The position numbers were made by a program, and so were the translations under genes. From Thozetella sp. PMI_491 (taxonomy: Eukaryota > Ascomycota > Sordariomycetes > Chaetosphaeriales > Chaetosphaeriaceae), in NCBI GenBank assembly GCA_021432635.1, contig MU270143.1:1-64000 (forward strand): DNA of 64,000 bases. The letters run 5' to 3'. Below, in pieces: positions 23,455 to 36,900 of the stretch. The notes under the pieces were generated by a model. It was not told the DNA's origin. It saw only the letters and a program-made list of their open reading frames with translations, and did no database searches. Each line of letters starts with the position of its first letter. Within the stretch, counting starts at the first letter, position 1.

Positions 23455-26154
23455 AAGGACGGAAGAGAAGTGGACATACCCTGGCGGTCTCTGGCGCTGC
23501 CACGGCCGCTGGATTTTGCCTTTGCTTGGTCCAAACCTTGCACCGTCAGTAGCGACTGTCTGGTCTCGAGGTGTAGGGACGAGTGAAGGAGGAAGGAAAC
23601 GGTCGTCAGTGTTGCTTCTGCAGGGCTAGCAATGTAGGAACAGTCGCTTTTCTGGAGGGGGGGGGAGAGAGAAAAAAAAAGGGAGGATGTCAGCCTGGGG
23701 TGTTGGAGCTGCGGGACGAGCTGGGATCGATCAACTCCTAAACCCGGATAGTCTCATTTTGGGCTGCTCAGTGTCCAAGAAGGCGCAATGCGGTTACCGT
23801 ACGGGAATCCCTCCCAAGCCAGGCCGTCGTGGCCCAGGCAGGCCTAAGAAAAAGACGCAGCTTTCTTAATATTACCTACGCAAATTGTCTCTCTGAGTCC
23901 CACAGCCGCACGAAACCACTCCTACACCGCCTGTCACGCTTTTTTCTTGTGCCCCTTCTGGACAGACGCCTTTTTCTTTTGGCAGGGAGCGAGGCGGGCA
24001 AAGGCTCTGAAATTGTAGCTGGCCGCTCACTCGCGCAACCTCGGGGCGGGGAGGGGAAGGGGTGGTGGTTGCTTCGTATTGAGAGTACCCTCGATGTACC
24101 GGTACTTTGCCAACCCTGGATCGAAGCCAGCGTCAGCCTACAGAGTACAGGTGCCGACTACCCCACTTACTTGCCATCCGGGAGCGATGAAATCGGTGCC
24201 AGTAATTTTATGTCGTTAAAAAGTGGACTACGACAGGCGGGCACGCACGGAGCAGTGAGCACTCTAATTAACTTGGTGGAGGAACAGGCAAGGTGCAGCA
24301 GAAATACACCGTAGCGCAGTGTCTCGATGGCTGGATCGAGGCAAGAAAGGTGGTCCTCCTTAGCTCCCCAGCCATCCTAGCGGCGACTCAAGAGGTCGAG
24401 CCCCCCCCCCGGCGCTCCCTGGCAGGGGCGCATGGGAGCCCATCGTGAGGCTACTAGGGATGCGCCAAAACTCACCATTGACAGCTTCTTTTCAGCTCCC
24501 TGGGGTCTCGCAGAAGCCAAGCCAACAGCTCTTGCTGGGATCATCCCATAACGTGACGGGGTAGAGCTATGACTTCATCGCCTATTGTCCGCAATATCCA
24601 GAGGACCTTTGTCTCCAACGCTGCCCCGAGCCGCCCAGACGGTCCTGGGAAGCATGGCACCGCGTGTTGTGTGTTTGGAAAGTACGTAGGGGGGCGTGCA
24701 GCGCCCGTCAGGTGCATGGCTGGTCGGAGCAGCCGTTCAAACCGACCCGTATCCGTATGTCTGCTTCGAGAAGCTGACACTTTGTTTTCTCGTTCAAAGG
24801 TCGGGGTGCTGTTAGTGTTTCCGCATTGTGTCGCAAATGGATCCCGTTTTGCACATAGTGAGAGCCCCAGCGCGGTTCAGCCGACCCTCAGCCCCCGGAG
24901 TCGGGGCCTGGAGCGCCTCTGCTGATCGCCACTCGATTCGTACGAGGCCGTGACGGTCCAACACGTTGATCGCTATTGTCTAGCTGCGCTTGCAGATGCA
25001 TGAGGCAGGTCCCCAACCTGCCCATCGAGATCTACCCTATTCGCTCCAATCCATGTCGACCCGGAAGCAGCCCGAAGGCCAGCTAAAGGGGCGGCAGAGC
25101 TCTAATAGCAAGTCCTTGATGCTCTGACCGGGTGAGGAGTGCGCTCAAGGCCAACAGCACGCGACGACTAGCGGGCCCTTCTCGAAGACTACCTACCTCC
25201 GTAGAGTTGCCTCATCCGGAGCCTCATGAGATTTCTGCTCTGGCGCCAACGGGATAGTGACGTGGGCATCCTTATTGTCCCAACCGCCTGGTTGGGCTGA
25301 AGAGCTGCGACGAATGACATGCAGACGAACGTTGTGCAAACCAGCGTCGTGCTTGAGAGCAGTATTCTTGTTTGACAGCGCTGGCACCCTATGCCTCCGG
25401 TGGCTTTGACGGACAGGTCGTAGTTGGTCGCTGCGGGGGGGGGGAGTGTGGGGAGGGGTTCGGTGGCTGCAACACCAGATGTCCTGATGATACCATTGGA
25501 CGCAAGACGAATCTGAAAATAAATGCCATCAAACCCGCGATTAGAGGCGCTCTCGATGGGCTGGATCGGGCGCCCACCATGCTCTGGCGGCGACTCGTGT
25601 CAAGCGGCAGACGTGAAATTTTCTCCCATTCGGGTGACGTCTAGCCCCAGGCCCTACTGAAGTCCGGCCGACGTTACTGGCCCTGGCACCCCCATCGTGC
25701 CCATCCCAGTCCGCCCCAGGAAGTATGAGCTGTAATGTAGGGTCCGCAGCCGCCCCGCTGGCCACAGAAGAGCTTGGGAATTTCGGGAATGGCGGCCAAG
25801 TTGGTACACGCGATGTCCCACCCATCCCGGAAACCCAGTTTTTCGCCGTCACGCGTCATCGTGTAAACGGCATTCTCGCCCGGGGGCGTCTCTTGGCTTC
25901 ATAAGTGCCCGGGCGCCATGGCAAGCAGTGCGAGTGCAACCGAAAGCCCCAACCCCTTTCCGCCGTCATCTCGGCTGGGGAGTGATATGCAGCAACTTTG
26001 ACAATCCGCCCATCGATGACAGCCAACAGCAGATGAACAAGCCGCCAGCTGAGAGAGGCCAGGCCAGTGCTTGGTCCGCTTTAGGTCCGACAACACGCTT
26101 GGCCGTGCTGGCGTGGCCCATTGCGAGGAGAAACAGTGGACCGCCTGTATGTAT

Positions 26155-26171
26155 GTGTGTGTGTGTGTGTG
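26155..26171. repeat. (GT)8 dinucleotide microsatellite
   Basis: Eight GT units, preceded by two GTAT units, in non-coding sequence. Confidence 0.9.
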
Positions 26172-29100
26172 CAATAGGTTTTGGAGCCACACATGTACGA
26201 AGTACCAGTAAGTCGTGGTACTTGTGGACTCGTGGGCGAGATCGCGGTGAACAGGGCGGCGACGGCTAACCAGCCGCATTTTTTTTTTGAAAGGGGAGGA
26301 GAAGAAGGGGGTGGGGGATTGGGAGGACCGGCTCCTCCGCCACCTCTCTGGTAGCGCCATTCGTATTTGATGACGGGTGGTCTCGTTTCCCTCCAGGCTC
26401 CCAAAAATGGCCAATACGAAGGCTTGGAATTGGCCATCGCGCAGCATCCTCCCTGCTTCACCAGCGCCAAAACGAGCGCTTGCTGGACGGCTCTCCCGAT
26501 GTTTGGCCCGGTCGTCCATCACATCACATCGTCCACATCGCTTGCGCCGCTAAACACGTGCTTGATCACTAATGCTTGGGGTCGGTTCAACGCCACCACG
26601 AAAATGCTATATTCCGTACACCGTGGATGATGCACAGGCATGCACAACGCTAAAACGGTGGCGGAAACGATCCGATCTACACTGGATGGCCTGTAAAACG
26701 CCGTGGCACTGACGCTTGGATGGCCGGTCTGGGTCTGGAGGGAGGACCCAATGTTCCCATTATTGGTCTCATCGGCCTGTTCCTTTCGGTCTTTCTCCAC
26801 ACAGGTATACTACTATAGGAACCACCCAAGCCGCCAGCCAGGGTTGGAAGCCAGCGGGCACACCCTTGTGCCTGGGCCCCGCAGTTGTATCCGTAGCTGT
26901 ATCCGGCGTTGCAAGAAGAGTGGTGCAGCGGCTTTCCCTGAGGCTACCATCCATCCTCCCTCCTTCCACTGCGCCTTTGCAAGGCTGATGAAACCGTCGC
27001 GCAATGAAGGGAGGCTGCTAACTGCACGCCGACCAGGAAAGCAAGAGGAGGTGGGTTTCTGCCATTGTAGATCAGGATCCCAGCGTGGGAAAGATCAGAT
27101 ATCTCGTCTCAGAGACAAGGCGTCCTGAACCAGGCAACCAGGTAGGCCGACCAGGAAGCCTTGTGCTGAGGTCCAAGATCTGTCCGTGTTCAGGGTTACG
27201 TCAAGGTACTGAGAGGGAGATGCGTCAAGGGCGATGCACTGCAGGTCGGAGCTCATGCTGTCGTTCATGATGTGTTGTTCTCGAACATCCCGTCGAATAT
27301 CGAGATCTGACCCACCAGACTCAAACCACCCCGGGATGGCTCCCTGATGGTGCTCGTTCACAAGGAGAAACCGGGGAGATGCAAAAGACGTCTCCTGGCC
27401 AGGAGGCATCTCTCGCCTCTGACCCTCGGTCTCCTGCCAAGACGTAGGAGCTTGCTTTGCTCCTGGCGATGAGCATCACATCTCGTCAGGTTTCCGATGC
27501 AAAGCAAGAACGATTGCTTCAGGGTCTGAGCACCGGCGGTGCCCTGTGAATCTTGATATACACCAAGTGCTGTTCCTGCACCAAATGCGATATAGGCTCT
27601 TTTCGGTGAAACCTGGAGCTGGGTGCGAAAACGGAATCCCGCCAGGAGGTTCCGGGAAACCAGGGGCCTACATTGAGCTTCCTTGTCTCGCTCGATCGCT
27701 CACTCCTTCTGCCCTGGAGTCGGATCTCGGAAGAAGGCAGCTGTCTCATGGCAAAATCCAAAGCCGTTGCTCTGTGGCTGGACGACGCTCGCGGAGGGTC
27801 CGGCGATGCCTCAGATTTGGCGCGGCACGGGAGACGCGGTTATTATCCCCGCGCCTCTGCGACAAGATTGACGACATGCCATCGACCTGTCGCCGCAACA
27901 CCCTCACGGTCTCCCATCCACGTGTGGGGACTTCCTGGCCTTCCGGGCAGAGCATACGCGTCCTTCCTCCTCAGAAAGCTGGGCAAGATTTGAGCCACGG
28001 GTGGGTGTTGGTTTGGAAGGGGTCTACGAATCTACGAGGGCAGCGGCCGATTGCCCTCCGCTAGTCCGGCACGCCGCTCGGGAGCCCAGTTCCCCGCGCC
28101 GGATTCTTGGTAAAGCCAAAGGGAAGCCCCAGGTACGACGAATCCGGGCCATGTGGCAGTGAAGTCATCCCGACGTTCACAGACAGGCGGACAGAACGGA
28201 TGCAGGTGCCCACGAGTTGGGATGCGACATTCTGTGGTCAACAAGGAACCCAAGCATGGGGCACACCCACCTCCGGCAGCCGAGAGCAAAGGCTCCCGAG
28301 TCCCTGCTCCACAACGGCAGAGGCCGTGCCAGATCTAGCGATGGAACCAACCGCCTTCTGCCGCATGCTCTTCTGGAGGAGAGGGTCTTCCAATCTAAGA
28401 TTGAAAAATAAAATAAAAATGGAGAACTGGGCATGCGAGACGCACCGTAACTGCGCCCCGGGCCAGGTTTCTCGTGTAACAGAAACGGGTTCTGTTTTGC
28501 TGGGCGACGGCGTCGTTCGTGTTCTGTCTTTGGTTCGAGGGTCCAAATGGCGATGCCGAATGCCGCCTCCTCTTGGGGGGGGCGCCAGACGAGCCAGACG
28601 AGCCAGACTTGCCAGGCTTGTTTTGCCAGGGTGGGCAATCAGATCTGGAGTGATGTCAGCGAGCCGGAGGAACACGAGGTCAGGCGCGTGCTATTGCATG
28701 CAAAGCTACGAAGGAAATCATCAAAAACCTGAAAGTACCGACCAAGTTCCGGCTACTTGGCTTCTCCACCCGCCGGCGAATTAGCCCCCTGTCGCTTGGG
28801 CAACACGGGGATGATGGCTTGAAAATAGAAGCGAGCAATTAGAGTTGCTCTGCACTGGTCGTATGCGCGGGGCGCCTTGGTATTGGCATGTAGGATGCCG
28901 CCTTCGGCCCTCGCTATCTCCCTAGGCTTTCCGCCGCCTGCGAAGCGTGTTAGGCGCGCCGGCCTTTCCTAACAAATATTGCGCTCCAGCGGGGCAGCGC
29001 AATGCCGGCCCCTGCATCCTGGGGGCAAGTCGTAAGTTACCTCGAAGTACCTCTTACCTGCCCCCCTGCCCCCCGAACACGCCAATTAGGTGCACAGTGC

Positions 29101-29903
29101 CATCCTGGCCCAGCAGGTACAGTGGACAGGAGGGAAAAGGAGAGAGCAGGGAGTGTGGCTCGCCAGCAGGAATTCTACGGCCATCGTGCTTTCTCTCTCC
29201 CAAAGCTCCCTCGCCTTTCCTTGCTCCCGTGTCGCTGGGCTGTGAACTCCTTCGCCCGTGTCGCAAGCAAGAAAGCCGACGCCGTTCGTTTCAAAAAAGA
29301 ATTCCTTTCCCCTTCCGCCTTTCCTTGCGTTGCCGTCGAGTCGGTCGTTACCTCGAGATCCATCGCTGCGGGTTGTCTCTCGCTAGCAGACAATTTTGGT
29401 TAATTTCCCGCCCTCCTGAGCCGTCGAAACACCCGGCGTCCGTTCTCGTCCTGCGGAAAATCCAGCCAGCGATCGACCTGCATTCGAGCCAACGACGAGC
29501 AGCGACTACTCGAGCAGTGTGTGCACCCGTTGGGGCCGCTGCTGAAATCGAACCGATCCACCACCTTCACCTTGATCTCTTTCAAGGGCCATCTTTGTTT
29601 CTCCGCCGACCAAGAACCGCCACCGTTACATTTTGGGTCGTTTTGCAAGAAATCCTTAGTTGCGGCACCCTCAGTCTCGAGCAGTGCCGCCCAAACGCTG
29701 CAGGCGACCACACAGTAGTGCGCTATAGTGGATTGAGCCCACCCATTTTTTCTTGGTTCCGTGCTGAGGGCGCCCCATCATTGGCGGTCACACGGCAGCC
29801 CAGCGCCCGTTTCCTAAGAAACCCCCTCGCCTATAGCAAGGATCCCCCATATATCCCAAATTCATCCCGTCGCGGCACCACCACCACCACCCATAACAAG
29901 CTG

Positions 29904-30186
29904 GTAAGTAGGGTCTTCCTACACCTCGCGCGAGCCACCCCGACGACATCGACACAGCTGGCGATTTGTGCGGCTGTAGTTTATGTTGTCTTCTCTGCCT
30001 TCTCCCGCCATTTGCACAATTTTTCCTCCCCCCCCATCCTCCTCACCGCGTCGGGAACTAGCATCGTCGTCTGCCTTCTTCGCGCGACAGCCTCCCCGCT
30101 GCTCGAAGGGTGCAGTACCTCCCCTCCCCCCCCTCCGCCTCGCCTCTCCTACGTCCAGACCCAACAGGCGTGCTAACAAGATCCAG
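29904..30186 (+). other. Probable 5'-leader intron of the class IV chitin synthase gene
   Basis: A consensus donor GTAAGT at 29904 pairs with branch point CTAAC at about 30172-30176 and acceptor CCAG ending at 30186, 14 bp before the chitin synthase ATG at 30201. The inside is C/T-rich. An intron of 283 nt in the leader fits the lack of coding sense here. Confidence 0.5.
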
Positions 30187-30200
30187 CTTTTGAAAGGACA

Positions 30201-33200
30201 ATGTCTCTCCCCGAGAGGCCGGGGGCGACGCCCTCGTTCGAGCAGCGAACCGCCTATCGGCAATCCCCCTCGCGACGCCAACGCCACCAGGACGTAGAGA
30301 GCAATGGGTATCAGGCAGTAGCCGGGCAGGCACATCATCAGCGTGGGCCCTCAGCCAACTCTTTCGCCGAGACTATCGCAGCCCCTAATGGTAACATAGA
30401 GCGAGCTCCTTTATCCCCGTCTCCGGACCACGTGGCGACTCCAGACCAGCCTTTCCAGCGGAAACGGAGTCTCATCAGGCCAGAGAGAAACAGGATTGGC
30501 AAGGACCACCCCAACTACCACTACAGGAAACATGCCGCCAACATGAACACCATGCCGTCCTCGACCGGCAACGATCCCATCCTGGAGGACCTTGAAGGCA
30601 CTACCGATTTGTCCGGATCCGCCTCGCGCAATGGCGATGCCAATTCGGAGGATTCTCCCCCCCGGAAGAGGCCCGATAGGCAAGATCCCGGGGAGGCGGA
30701 GAAAGGCCGGAAGCGGCGGCGCGCTTCCAGTGGCGCGAAGCACGGCAAGATCCAGAAATCCAGCGGAAAGAAAGAGCCCAAGGTGGTGGAGCAGGTCCGC
30801 CCGCCGAGCTTGTGGAACATCTACTGCGCCATTGTGACATTCTGGTGCCCCGATTTCATCCTCAAGTGCTTTGGCAAGCCTGCCAAGGCCCAGCAGCGGG
30901 CTTGGCGCGAGAAGATGGGGCTCCTTAGCATCATCATCTTGATTATGGCCATCGTGGGTTTTCTCACCTTCGGTTTCAACCAGGCTGTCTGTGGTTCTCC
31001 TCCCCCGCGGCTCCGGGTCAACCACGTTGATTCGGGATACATGATCTTCCATGGCTCGGCCTACAACCTTGTGAACTCGCGTCACCCGGCGGCCCAGGGC
31101 ATCCCCCTTCACCTGGACGGCAGTGGCTCCAACGTTCTCTTCGATCTTCCTGAGAAGCACGGAGGGCAGGACGGAAGCTTTCTCTTCCAGAACGTGAACG
31201 GGAAGTGCAAGGGCCTGATTACGCTGGCAGAGAAGTCGGACGTGCCGACCGACGCGAGCGGGAACCTCGCATGGTACTTCCCCTGCACTACCTTCAACCA
31301 GGACGGCTCCACGAAGCCCAATCTCACCATTCCCTACTACCTCGGCTATGCCTGCCACACGACCCAGGCATCGCGCGATACCTTCTACCTGCAGCTGAGC
31401 GGTCAGGCCGATGTGTACTACACGTGGGATGACATCAAGAACAGCTCTCGTAACCTGGTCGTCTACTCGGGCAACGTTCTGGATCTCGATCTCCTCAACT
31501 GGTTCAACGATACTCAGGTTTCCTACCCTGCGCGGTTCAAGGAGCTTCGGGACAAGTCCACTGCGGGCAACCAGGCGATCCGAGGACGCGATATAACACG
31601 TGCGTTCCAGTCCACCTCGGACAAGCAATATGCCGAGTGCTGGGAGGAAACCATCAAGGTCGGCACCGTCGATACCGACACCGTCGGCTGCATCGCTTCC
31701 CAAGTTGTGCTCTACATCTCCCTCGTTCTGATTCTTGCGGTTGTGGTATCGAGGTTTGTGCTCGCTATCGTCTTCCAGTGGTTCATCAGCAAGCAGTATG
31801 CGGCGGTCAAGACGTCCCAGACCTCGGACCTTCGCAAGCGGAACCGACAGATTGAGGATTGGTCCGAGGACATCTACCGCGCGCCCCCTCGGATCCCTGG
31901 CGACGTCGGCAGCAGCGTTAACGGGTCGTCTGATCGCCACAGCAAGCGCAGCAGCACCTTCCTGCCAACTACATCCCGTTTCTCAGCAGTGTACGGCGCC
32001 GGCGGCCCTCGCAAGTCCGGTGTGCCCACGACCATGGCGAGCCAGAGTGCTGCTGGCCAACTCTTGCACCCCAACTCCATGTATAAGCAGGGCAATGACA
32101 GCCGCTCAAGCTTCCTGAAGACGGATCCCTATGCACCCAGTACGAGTCCTACAGAGGGCCCCGGCCCGGCTGGCTTCATCCACGAGGCCGTCGTCCCGCA
32201 GCCGCCATCGGACTGGGCGCCCTTCGGATTTCCCCTTGCTCACTCCATCTGCCTTGTCACCGCCTACTCCGAGGGTGAGCTGGGCATCCGGACTACGCTC
32301 AACTCGATTGCCATGACCGACTACCCTAACAGCCACAAGGTGATCATCGTTATCTGCGATGGTATTATCAAGGGCAGAGGAGAGACCATGACGACCCCCG
32401 ATATTGTTCTCGGCATGATGAAGGATCACACTGTCCTCCCCGAGGAGGTCCCTGCGTACTCGTATGTGGCTGTCGCGAGCGGTTCCAAGCGTCACAACAT
32501 GGCGAAGATCTACTCGGGCTTCTACGACTACGGAGCCGATTCGTCTATCCCTCTCGAGAAGCAGCAGCGGGTCCCGATGATGGTGGTTGTCAAGTGTGGC
32601 ACCCCCGACGAGCTGGTCAAGTCTAAGCCCGGTAACCGTGGCAAGCGCGACAGTCAGATTATCCTCATGTCTTTCTTGCAGAAGGTTATGTTCGACGAGC
32701 GTATGACGGAGCTAGAGTACGAGATGTTCAACGGTCTGTGGAAGGTCACCGGTATATCACCCGACTTTTACGAGGTCGTGCTCATGGTCGACGCCGACAC
32801 CAACGTTTTCCCCGACTCGCTCACCCACATGATCTCTGCCATGGTCAAGGATCCCGATATCATGGGTCTGTGCGGCGAGACCAAGATCGCCAACAAGCGT
32901 GCCAGCTGGGTCTCGGCCATCCAAGTTTTTGAGTACTTCATCTCCCACCACCTCTCCAAGTCGTTCGAGTCGGTCTTCGGCGGTGTCACCTGTCTGCCTG
33001 GTTGTTTCTGCATGTACCGCATCAAGGCCCCCAAGGGGGCTCAGAATTACTGGGTTCCGATCCTGGCCAACCCGGATGTCGTCGAACACTACTCGGAGAA
33101 CGTCGTCGACACGCTGCACAAGAAGAACCTCTTGCTACTCGGTGAGGATCGTTACTTGACGACTCTCATGCTACGGACCTTCCCCAAGCGCAAGCAAGTC

Positions 33201-33923
33201 TTTGTTCCCCAGGCCGTGTGCAAGACCACCGTCCCCGATAGCTTCAGCGTCCTGCTCTCCCAGCGTCGACGATGGATCAACTCGACCATCCACAACCTGA
33301 TGGAGCTTGTTCTCGTGCGCGATCTCTGCGGTACCTTCTGCTTCAGTATGCAATTCATCATCGGCATTGAGTTGGTCGGCACACTTGTTCTACCCGCCGC
33401 CATCGCCTTTACTTTCTACGTCGGTAAGTCGTGCTTGCTTTGCTTTTTGTCCTCCTCACCGACTCCTTGGGACTGGTGCTAACTTGAAGCAGTGATCATC
33501 TCTATTGTTCACTCCCCGCCTCAAATCATCCCTCTGGTTCTACTTGGTCTCATTCTCGGTCTCCCCGCCGTCTTGATCGTGGTCACAGCCCACAGCTGGT
33601 CATACGTCATGTGGATGTTCATCTACCTGCTTTCCCTCCCCGTCTGGAACTTCATCCTGCCTGTGTACGCCTTCTGGAAATTCGACGACTTCTCGTGGGG
33701 CGAGACGAGAAAGACGGCCGGAGAAAAGACCAAGAAGGCGGGCATAGAATACGAGGGCGAATTTGACAGCAGCAAGATCACGATGAAGAGGTGGGCTGAG
33801 TTCGAGCGGGACCGCAGGAACCGCGCCAACTACTGGGGCTCCAAGGAGAACGTCGTCGGCGGCGGCGGTTGGAGCCAGCCGCAGGGCCACGGCCCATACG
33901 AAGAGTACTACTCCGATGCGTAG
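30201..33923 (+). CDS. Chitin synthase, class IV (Chs3 type)
   Basis: Two exons: 30201-33423 and 33493-33923, giving 1217 residues, normal for class IV. The 69-nt intron (GTAAGT, branch CTAAC, GCAG) splits the C-terminal membrane region. Order: basic disordered N-terminus ([20 protein letters not shown]); two early hydrophobic segments ([13 protein letters not shown], then [19 protein letters not shown]); a cytochrome-b5-like domain (about 265-310, [19 protein letters not shown]) typical of this class; a third segment near 500-525; then the GT2 catalytic domain. Catalytic marks are [11 protein letters not shown] near residue 863, GEDRYLT near 981, and QRRRW near 1021. C-terminal membrane helices follow. 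The enzyme polymerises UDP-GlcNAc into chitin at the plasma membrane. In yeast the counterpart needs Chs4, and a Chs4/Skt5-type gene is divergent from it here. A probable leader intron precedes it. Confidence 0.95.
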
Positions 33924-36900
33924 TTAGCAGCGGAGTGGGCGAGGAAGCAGCAGTAATAGAAGGGTGGCGATTTGTGTTACGCGCTTGTCTGCCGAAGAGA
34001 ACTGGCGGGTCCGCGAACGGAAACAGTATTGCGTCTGTCGGTCTTTGGTCTGCTTTGCTTGCTTTTCTCTGCCCATAGAAGGAGGCGAAAGAGCATTCGG
34101 ATGGCGTAGGGTCTCATGGGTTTTGCTTTTCCTTGTCTGGTCTCACTACGGAGTACACATCGGCTGTATGTAGTCGTGGCCATGGATTCCAAACGGCAGT
34201 TTCTGTAAATAGTATAGCTACGGTGTCTAGCACTTAGTAATGGTAACCCTCTTCACGACCCCCTCTACGCACCGCGTTGCGTCCTCGCTGTTGTGAGACT
34301 GCTCACAGGGTTTTTTGGGGTTTTTTTTTTCCTGCTGACAGCCGTTGAAGTCCCTTTAGGCTGCAGGGGAGTGTGCATTATGGTCCCCTGTGCCCAGAGA
34401 GGGGCTATATGGGCGCATCCCCGTCTCTCACATATCACTTTCGCAAGACCTACCAGCCGTTGTGTAACAACGGCAGATCAGACCATCAGCGCTAAGGCGT
34501 AGGGACTATTAATCCAGCAGCGCTCTCTTGTAAACTCGGTCGTTGGCTGCCGAAGCCACTTCCGCTGGCAGGCAAGCCTGCCGAGCAGGATCAGAACGTC
34601 TTACTCTATCCATGAAGCCTAGACGGCCGGCATTGCCCTTCAGGGCTCATCGTGCAGGAGCGAACCAAGATGGGTACAAGCACTATGCCACAGGGGGAAG
34701 CTGTGCGCGCTGGAGGTTGGGTCGGTTGCGCTTGGGTGATGTGGGGGCGGGAAGGGAAGAGGTTGCCAGGTGCTGGCGTTGGTTGCGAACTCTGCCTTCA
34801 GAGCTGGGATCTCTGTCCGCCCAAACCGGGCTCTCCGGAGTCGCGGCGCCGAATTGAGCCTCGGGATGCGGGACCATGGGCAGAACGATGTGCATTTCCT
34901 GCTGCAGTGGCGCTCCAGTCCTCTCCATACCCTTCCCAAGCCTCCCTATCGGAAGGGAAATGTGCAGCGTGTTTGCTTATTCTCGCCCTCCCATGTGACC
35001 CATGCGACGGGCTCGTCCCAGACGGCCGTTCAGACCAGTCAGAGGCTACGGTCTAACGAGCAAAACTTGGCGGTGAAGAACGCCTCTTGTCGTCGGTGCC
35101 GGACCCCATTTGCAGTGTCGAGGGCAGATCCCCAAGCCCTTTTCAATGGGGCCCTGCTGGCAAGTTGCGAGCTCTTTCGGAATTCATCATATCTCACTTT
35201 TTTTGGGGCGAGCTGCCGACCCTGGCTCATCACACAGACCGAGACAGCCTCGCTGCAAGACCAGGGATGTGGTCCGCCACTTGCATTCAGGACATTGGTG
35301 CGTGGTATCCGTAAGTGCAGCCTTTTGTTTTCTGATCTGCTATGTGTCTCTTCGAGGCGTGGAAGCTAGAAGCATGATCCCGAGGGCTCTCCAGCAGCCG
35401 AGCCTGCTGCCACAAGGGAGCAAGAGGGGGGGGCGGGAGGGGGCGGCAACGGCGTCTTTCATGGAAATAGGGCATGCACTTACAGGGCGCCTAAGAAATC
35501 CGCCGCCACGCTGTGCTGTCGGGACAGAGTGGAGCGCGGTGTTCTCGCCATGTTCCGGTCTCCAGGGTTTTCTAGACCAGCCATTATGATAGATCACATA
35601 TTGGTCGAAAATGCGTGGGCATACGAAGTACGGAGTAGACGGCACACGGCAACCTTCTGGATGCTGGGGCCGCGGGGCCATGCACTTGGAAGATGGTGGG
35701 TGCAGAGGCATCCGTGCCCAGTCGAGCGTCGAGTGCATGCACACACACACGCGCGGGCACAGAAAAGCTGATTACGACTCGGAGGTGCAGGTTGGGAGAG
35801 GGGCGGCCTTTCGCGCGCGTGCGGGGAGAGATATGCCAGTGGCTCAATAGAGAAGGAGTAGGAGTGGGAGGCAGCAGGGACAAAAATACCCCCTGGCGCG
35901 TGTGACGAGGAAGAAGAGCGGGCTGCGAAGGGAGCGGCTGTGGTTACTTAGCGCGCTCTCTCTTTCTCTCTCTGTCACTCTCTCCTGGAGCAAAATGTTC
36001 CATCGTTGACCCGAACCCAGTGGCGCGTGCTGGTCAGCGGAGTCGGCGAGCTCCACAAACCTACCGTAATATTAGTTCTCTTTTCCTTTCTCCTTTGGGG
36101 CCCCCTGGGATGCTGTCTAGTTGCCGAAGTAGGCACCAGCCTACTACGTATGTACAGGGAGGGGGGGGGGGGGGGGGTCTCACAGCTCTCACAGCGAGAT
36201 TGGTGGTCGTGTACCAAAAAAAAAAAAAGCTGAGATGTGACGGGCGGTGGTGGAATCCGGTCAAGTCTGGGCCGAAACCTACCACCAGCACGGAGGTCAT
36301 TTAGCACCCGCCGTTTCGGAGGGGGGTAAGGGAGGAGGGAAGGAGAGGAGGAGGGGAAAGACACACGGGGCACGCCATGCAAGGCCCATATACTCCGTTA
36401 AAGTGGCAAAAAAGAAAATCACTCCGCTGTCAAGCTGTCAGGGATTCTCCCTAGCATTTCGAGAAATTCGACGACGCGGGCGGAACAGGGCTTAAAAGAA
36501 GAACACCCACAAGGCGACTGGGGCTTAAGGGAATCTTCCCAAACGGGAGCTGGGAGCTGGGAGCTGCGAACTGGTTGCTCTTTCCACCTATCCACCCACG
36601 GCCTGCGGCTCGCAGCAAGGCCCAACGCAAAGACGGTTCGAATCTAGGAAGCTGCTCGGGGCCCCCGTGCGTTTGCCCATCTCTGCGGCGCCTGCTGCCC
36701 GCCCCCCCCGTGCCCCCCTCTCCTCCCTCTCCCCTGCCCCCCTCCTCCCTCCCGCCTAGCACCCCACCCTCCCGCAAAGTGGCCAACAGCACCCCCCTAA
36801 AACTTTTAGCCCCCCAAATCCCGCAACCACGAATCTCAGGTACCGAGGATCGCCGCCTCGCGGGCTGGCCCTCTAGCCCTCTGGTCAGCGCCAGTCCTCT

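Larger units (their letters stand above)
22315..30200. other. Long (7.9 kb) divergent intergenic region between chitin synthase activator and chitin synthase
   Basis: No gene supported in nearly 8 kb. Open frames up to about 400 codons exist only where sequence is C/T-rich (28950-30180, the probable chitin synthase leader) or occur on both strands without known domains. It contains an (AAGGG)n tract, a (GT)8 tract, a 10-bp inverted repeat (27451-27460 / 27499-27508), and a probable 5'-leader intron. The purine-rich plus strand near 22400-22860 fits a pyrimidine-rich promoter for the minus-strand gene. Confidence 0.5.

Noticed and set aside
28947-30176. 409-codon frame before the chitin synthase gene
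   Set aside because: It lies in C/T-rich leader sequence and runs across a likely leader intron.
30411-31940. 509-codon antisense frame opposite the chitin synthase N-terminus
   Set aside because: It is a mirror of a strongly biased GC-rich coding region and has no domain of its own.
34770-35369. 199-codon plus-strand frame after the chitin synthase gene
   Set aside because: No recognisable motif, and competing open frames of similar quality on both strands.
36636-36660. GGTTCGAATCT sequence resembling a tRNA B box
   Set aside because: No matching A box or cloverleaf could be drawn around it.
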